A model generated the notes under the pieces. The model was not told the DNA's origin. It made no database searches and worked only from the letters and a program-made list of their open reading frames with translations. Source: Phycisphaerales bacterium (lineage in GTDB: Bacteria > Planctomycetota > Phycisphaerae > Phycisphaerales > Phycisphaeraceae). From it: a DNA stretch of 9,634 nucleotides. The translations under genes and the position numbers were made by a program. Positions within the stretch are counted from its first letter, which is position 1; each line of letters begins with the position of its first letter. Shown one piece after another: positions 6,469 to 9,634 of this stretch. The stretch is taken from the NCBI GenBank assembly GCA_012031455.1, contig JAAUTM010000030.1, forward strand, positions 1-9,634, given 5' to 3'.

Positions 6469-7359
6469 ATGATGCGATTGCTTCTGCTTGCCGTATTGAC
6501 GCTGTTTTACCCCATGGCCCTGCTTCAGGCGGAAAGCACACCGGTGCTGACTGACCTGCCGGAGAATGCGGTACTCATCGAGCTTGCCGTTGGCGCCAAA
6601 CGATTGTCCAATCAGACGCATGTGTTCACTCTGGTTCCTCCGCAACTGCAAGGGTTGACCGCACTCATCCCGCATCGCGGACCCAGCACCAGTGAGCCGG
6701 GGCCGGGCTATCACGTTACGCTCACGCAACCCATGGCTTTGTATATGGCGGCGCATCATCGTGGCACACCGACCATTGCCGCCCCATGGAAGCCAACGGG
6801 CCTGACCATCGGCTGGGGTGGTCACGAAGATAATGTTTATGTCCATCTGGCCGAACCCGGTACGGTCGAAATCCCTGCCCACGATGGCCGGGCGGGCGGC
6901 TTTGGTGTCCCGCACATGCTCATCGTCAGCAATGACCTTGAACAGGCACGTCAACTGATGAACAAACCCGTCCCTCGTCGCTCAGCTATTCATCGTCCTG
7001 CAAGAGTCGCGGTCGTTTTGCCCGATCCCCAGCAGCCGGGCCTTTATGGACATCCGGGCGATATGATCCGTTGGCAACTGCGCGTCATCCCCGGCAGCGA
7101 TAGCACACTCCCCTCATCCCTGAACCTCACGCTCCAGGAACTGGATGGCCCGTTTACCTGGTCCGCCAACGTACCGGTGGATAACAAGGGGCATACCGAG
7201 GTTCTGTCGGTACAACCTCCCAACATCGGCTACTTCGACCTGGACATCACCGCTCAATACGCCGATGGCCGCAAGGATGAAGTGATTGCATTTCTAGGCG
7301 GTGTGGGGCATTGTTCCCCAACCCGATCCGGTGGACAAGGCATCTCCCTGGGGGCGTGA
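6469..7359 (+). CDS. Hydrolase fragment 1: signal peptide and N-terminal beta-rich domain
   Basis: This is the open frame from ATG 6469. It includes the hydrophobic leader LLLLAVLTLFYPMALLQA and a beta-sandwich-like domain with RVAVVLPDPQQPGLYGHPGDMIRW and IGYFDLDITAQYADG. The genuine sequence ends near GGVG (about 7308); the residues after that to the stop at 7357-7359 are out of frame. Confidence 0.65.
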   Translation: MMRLLLLAVLTLFYPMALLQAESTPVLTDLPENAVLIELAVGAKRLSNQTHVFTLVPPQLQGLTALIPHRGPSTSEPGPGYHVTLTQPMALYMAAHHRGTPTIAAPWKPTGLTIGWGGHEDNVYVHLAEPGTVEIPAHDGRAGGFGVPHMLIVSNDLEQARQLMNKPVPRRSAIHRPARVAVVLPDPQQPGLYGHPGDMIRWQLRVIPGSDSTLPSSLNLTLQELDGPFTWSANVPVDNKGHTEVLSVQPPNIGYFDLDITAQYADGRKDEVIAFLGGVGHCSPTRSGGQGISLGA

Positions 7360-7904
7360 TGCGTGTGGCCGAAGCTCCCTTTGAAGCCAAACTCGCCCGG
7401 ATGCTTGGGGCCTCCTGGGTTCGTCATACCAACTGGAACATGGTGACGCCCAAACCGCAGGGCGTGGACCCGGGTAAGTTTCGCGCCTTGGCACAGGCAT
7501 ACCGGGATCAGGGGTTGCACGTGATGGCTTCGATCTCATTGGTGCCCCAATCGCTTTCCTCCAAGCCGGGCGATTCGTCCACTTCCGGCGATGCCGGGCC
7601 TCTCTATTCACGCGTTGCCCCCAGGGATTGGAATCAGTGGCAGCAATTCATGCAGGATACCGCAGCCTCCGTGGGCGATCTGATTGATTACTGGGAAATC
7701 GGCAACGAACCCAACACCCCCCATCATTACTGGGCAGGAACCGTCGAGGAGTTCACCGATTTGCTCAAACATGCCGCCTTGGGGATTCGTGCCGGCGATC
7801 CGGGGGCGACCATTCTGACCGCCGGCTTCACGCTGGACCCATCCGCGCGTGGGTTTTTGATCGCATGTTGGCGTTGGGGGCAGGCAACTATTTCGACATT
7901 CTGA
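7311..7904 (+). CDS. Hydrolase fragment 2: first half of the TIM barrel with WEIGNEPN
   Basis: The genuine part runs from about 7353 (GVMRVAEAPFEAKL) to about 7853 (TLDPSARG). It holds WVRHTNWNMV and the acid/base motif WEIGNEPN at 7692-7715. The 7311 start is an artefact of a TTG codon. Between fragments 1 and 2 the third frame supplies VPQPDPVDKASPWG (7313-7354). Codons after 7853 are out of frame. Confidence 0.65.
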   Translation: MFPNPIRWTRHLPGGVMRVAEAPFEAKLARMLGASWVRHTNWNMVTPKPQGVDPGKFRALAQAYRDQGLHVMASISLVPQSLSSKPGDSSTSGDAGPLYSRVAPRDWNQWQQFMQDTAASVGDLIDYWEIGNEPNTPHHYWAGTVEEFTDLLKHAALGIRAGDPGATILTAGFTLDPSARGFLIACWRWGQATISTF

Positions 7905-8989
7905 CGGTGCATAGCCTCTATGCCAAAGCCGTCTCCGTGCAGGACATGCGTTCGGTGCTGAAGAAACACGGATTGCCCGCTGACATGCCGGTCTGGTCCA
8001 CCGAGCCCAAGCATGTATTGCCGATGCGAAACTTCGCCGCAGATGTGCAGAAGAACATGCACTTTCTGCTGGTGAATCCGGGCGCTTACGCCAGTTTTCA
8101 AAATCTGTCCGAACGCGATGGGGCGGCTGCGCCCTGGGGCGTGGCTTACGCGCTGGCGGCCAGGCATTTGGGAGCCGCTACCTTCAAACAGTTGATTCAC
8201 ACCGGCTTGCCGGATGTCGAATTGGGATTGTTCGACCGCGCCGGCCAGATGATTCTTGCCGCCACCGCCGATCAGGGGCCACGGGGCAGTGGTGTGCGTG
8301 TTCAGGTGAAAGCAACCGGCTCGCAAACGCCTCGCTATGTGGACCTGTTCGGGCATGAACGCGAGGTTCCCGCCCAGGGTACGTTCATCATGCCGCTTGA
8401 TCGCAGTGGGATTCTGTATGGCGCTGCGGTGCTTGATATCCAGGAAATCCTCGTGGGTGAAAGTACGGATCAGCCACAGGGACTGGAAATCTCCGCCGAT
8501 CAGGCCACGTTGAAAAACGGCTTCATGCTCAAATCCGACGAAGCACGAGGTGCCTATGCGGTGGTGTATCGTTCGCCCCAACAGGCGGACGGCCAAAAGC
8601 CGACGATCAGTTTCCCGTTCACCCTCGAATCTGCCGGCACCTACGAGTTCTATGTATCAGCGATGTGGTACCCCAGCCATGCCGGGGCGCTGGTATCTCC
8701 CTTCCACTGGTCGATTGACAATCGTCCCGCTCAGCCCGCCCCAGCCGATGCCACGGTCCATTGGCGTCGCAGCACCCGAACACATCTGCGTTTTGGTCAG
8801 GTCGATCCCACGAAGGATGCCAATATCACAGCCGTGCAAACCTTCGCTCGTCTGGGGACGGCGCGCAGACTGACGCCCGGTCAGCACACGATGACGCTTG
8901 AACTTCAGGCTCCCCGCGCCCACGACGGCCACTTCAGCATGGAAGTGCAAATGGTGGCGGTCCGTCCCATAGCCGATGATGGTGAATGA
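7865..8989 (+). CDS. Hydrolase fragment 3: barrel end, nucleophile and C-terminal domains
   Basis: The genuine frame begins at FDRML just before 7865. It contains FDILTVHSLY, the nucleophile motif VWSTEPKH (7991-8014), GVAYALAARHLG at the end of the barrel, and a beta-sandwich around YVDLFGHEREVPAQG. A second beta-rich unit around FPFTLESAGTYEFYVSAMWY may be a carbohydrate-binding or structural module. The stop at 8987-8989 is followed by only 29 bases before the convergent gene's stop. Confidence 0.68.
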   Translation: MLALGAGNYFDILTVHSLYAKAVSVQDMRSVLKKHGLPADMPVWSTEPKHVLPMRNFAADVQKNMHFLLVNPGAYASFQNLSERDGAAAPWGVAYALAARHLGAATFKQLIHTGLPDVELGLFDRAGQMILAATADQGPRGSGVRVQVKATGSQTPRYVDLFGHEREVPAQGTFIMPLDRSGILYGAAVLDIQEILVGESTDQPQGLEISADQATLKNGFMLKSDEARGAYAVVYRSPQQADGQKPTISFPFTLESAGTYEFYVSAMWYPSHAGALVSPFHWSIDNRPAQPAPADATVHWRRSTRTHLRFGQVDPTKDANITAVQTFARLGTARRLTPGQHTMTLELQAPRAHDGHFSMEVQMVAVRPIADDGE

Positions 8990-9010
8990 TTCGATTTGCA
9001 GAAATTCGAA
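8990..9010. terminator. Possible small hairpin between convergent genes
   Basis: TTCGATTT (8990-8997) pairs with AAATTCGAA (9002-9010) around GCAG with one bulged base. It lies between two convergent stop codons and could aid termination, but it is AT-rich and lacks a T-tract. Confidence 0.25.
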
Positions 9011-9018
9011 GCACGCCC

Positions 9019-9634
9019 CTAACGCCAGGTTCCCGGTCGGGCATATTGTGCGCGATACGCAGCAGGGCTGATTTTCATGCGATGCTTGAATGCGTTGCCA
9101 AAGTACACCCGCCCGGAAAAACCGCATTCCAGGGCGATTTGCTCCATGGTTAAATCCGTGTCCACCAGCAGCGTTCGCGCCCGCTCAATACGTTGTCGCA
9201 GCACCTCTTCATAAGGCGTGCGTCCAAGCATCTGTTTGAAGCGCCGCTCCAGTGAGCTACGCGACATCGGCACCGCATCCAGCAAGTCCTCCAGATCGAT
9301 TTCCTCATGCAGATGCGCACTGATCCAGTGCAACGCCTCCTGGATGTGCGGGTCTTCCACGGCAAGCGCATCGGTCGAACGTCGAGTGATCACCCCCAGT
9401 GGCGCAATGTCCAAATGACCATGCACAATCGGCTCGCCTTGAAGCTGCATATCCAATAACCGCGCAGCTTCATATCCCATTTTCTCCCCCGCAATCGCAA
9501 TACTGGACAACGGTACGTGCCCCAGATGGCAATACAGCGCATCATCGTGAATCCCCAACACCGCCAACTCCTCAGGCACACGCAGGCCCGACAACCGGCA
9601 GGCCTGCAATACCACCACCGCATGTTGATCATTG
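9019..9634 (-). CDS. XylR-type LacI-like/AraC fusion regulator (5' end outside window)
   Basis: The 204 visible residues are the C-terminal half; the frame is open to the right edge, so the start lies outside. The sensor-domain end is clear: NDQHAVVVLQAC, GLRVPEELAVLGIHDDALYC, VPLSSIAIAGEKMGYEAARLL. The AraC domain follows, with HTH1 AVPMSRSSLERRFKQMLGRT and a canonical HTH2 with TMEQIALECGFSGRVYFGNAFK. It is a paralogue of the regulator at 2365-3555, sharing nearly all motifs in the same order, but HTH2 here fits the family consensus better. Its position beside the secreted hydrolase suggests it controls that gene or genes further right. The GTG at 9618 is not a credible start because family sequence continues upstream of it. 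Confidence 0.92.
   Translation of the reverse strand, partial: NDQHAVVVLQACRLSGLRVPEELAVLGIHDDALYCHLGHVPLSSIAIAGEKMGYEAARLLDMQLQGEPIVHGHLDIAPLGVITRRSTDALAVEDPHIQEALHWISAHLHEEIDLEDLLDAVPMSRSSLERRFKQMLGRTPYEEVLRQRIERARTLLVDTDLTMEQIALECGFSGRVYFGNAFKHRMKISPAAYRAQYARPGTWR

Larger units (their letters stand above)
6469..8989 (+). pseudogene. Secreted clan GH-A-like glycoside hydrolase with three apparent frameshifts
   Basis: Three consecutive frames encode one protein. Correcting single-base errors at GGGG 7305-7308 (one extra), GGGGG 7350-7354 (one extra) and TTTTT 7854-7858 (one missing) gives 839 residues with no internal stop. Order: signal peptide (residues 1 to about 21, cut near LQA-ES), an N-terminal beta-rich region to about 280, a TIM-barrel from about MRVAEAPFEAKLARMLGASW, and C-terminal beta-sandwich regions. 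The barrel holds WEIGNEPN with acid/base candidate E413 (codon 7707-7709) and VWSTEPKH with nucleophile candidate E512 (8003-8005), the Glu pair of clan GH-A retaining enzymes. GH39-like is the closest family feel, but this is not firm. ATG 6469 follows AGGA at 6460-6463; ATG 6472 is equally possible. It likely cuts an extracellular or periplasmic glycan and converges on a XylR-type regulator. Confidence 0.82.

Noticed and set aside
7300..7905. Programmed ribosomal frameshifting as the explanation for the hydrolase
   Set aside because: Three shifts in mixed directions at plain G and T runs, with no shared slippery heptamer or clear downstream structure, are not how known programmed shifts work. 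Run-length error is simpler.
7727..8596. A 289-codon open frame on the minus strand under the hydrolase gene
   Set aside because: No known motifs; it lies antisense to a barrel and beta domain whose catalytic residues are clear. It is a by-product of high GC at third positions.
1..9634. CRISPR array, tRNA or rRNA genes, insertion sequence
   Set aside because: No regularly spaced direct repeats, no cloverleaf-like segments, no transposase motifs and no terminal inverted repeats were seen.

Overview
The window looks like chromosomal DNA from a member of the PVC bacteria, most likely Planctomycetota (Phycisphaerae-like), with Lentisphaerota or Verrucomicrobiota as alternatives. This rests on the gene mix, not on a marker gene. 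The mix is: LacI-like/AraC fusion regulators of the XylR type, a GFTLIE prepilin of the kind these phyla carry in large numbers, a PEP-CTERM exported protein, a PhyH dioxygenase, a non-haem URO-D paralogue and a GH130-like glycosidase. GC content is moderate. I saw no rRNA, tRNA, CRISPR array, insertion sequence or phage gene.

The window divides into three regulator-plus-target modules. Module 1 (1-2407): an AraC-type regulator on the minus strand, running off the left edge and frameshifted near 79-84, is divergent from a PhyH-family dioxygenase (546-1358). That gene overlaps a URO-D/methyltransferase-like gene (1355-2407) by ATGA. Module 2 (2365-6442): a LacI-like/AraC fusion regulator (minus, 2365-3555) overlaps the end of the URO-D gene by 43 bp and is divergent from a GH130-like glycosidase (3675-4634). 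A prepilin-like gene (4675-5463, three apparent frameshifts) and a PEP-CTERM protein (5525-6388) follow, and a strong hairpin terminator (6407-6442) closes the run. Module 3 (6469-9634): a secreted clan GH-A-type glycoside hydrolase (6469-8989, three apparent frameshifts) converges with a second LacI-like/AraC regulator that runs off the right edge.

The functional reading, which is inference, is a carbohydrate-utilisation region. The secreted hydrolase would cut a glycan outside the cytoplasm, the GH130-like enzyme would process an imported oligosaccharide inside, and the XylR-like regulators would sense sugars. The PEP-CTERM protein and prepilin are surface or secretion components. The PhyH/URO-D pair may modify a small, perhaps methylated, compound; its substrate cannot be read from sequence.

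The most striking sequence signal is seven apparent single-base frameshifts in three otherwise well-preserved genes, at least five of them explicable by a change in a short homopolymer run. Correcting them gives continuous proteins with intact catalytic or processing motifs. Base-calling or assembly indels are the likeliest cause, with true recent pseudogenisation as the alternative. No gene-free stretch exceeds about 120 bp. I did not find a clearly undescribed system; the PhyH/URO-D pair and the unassigned secreted hydrolase are the best candidates for new biochemistry.
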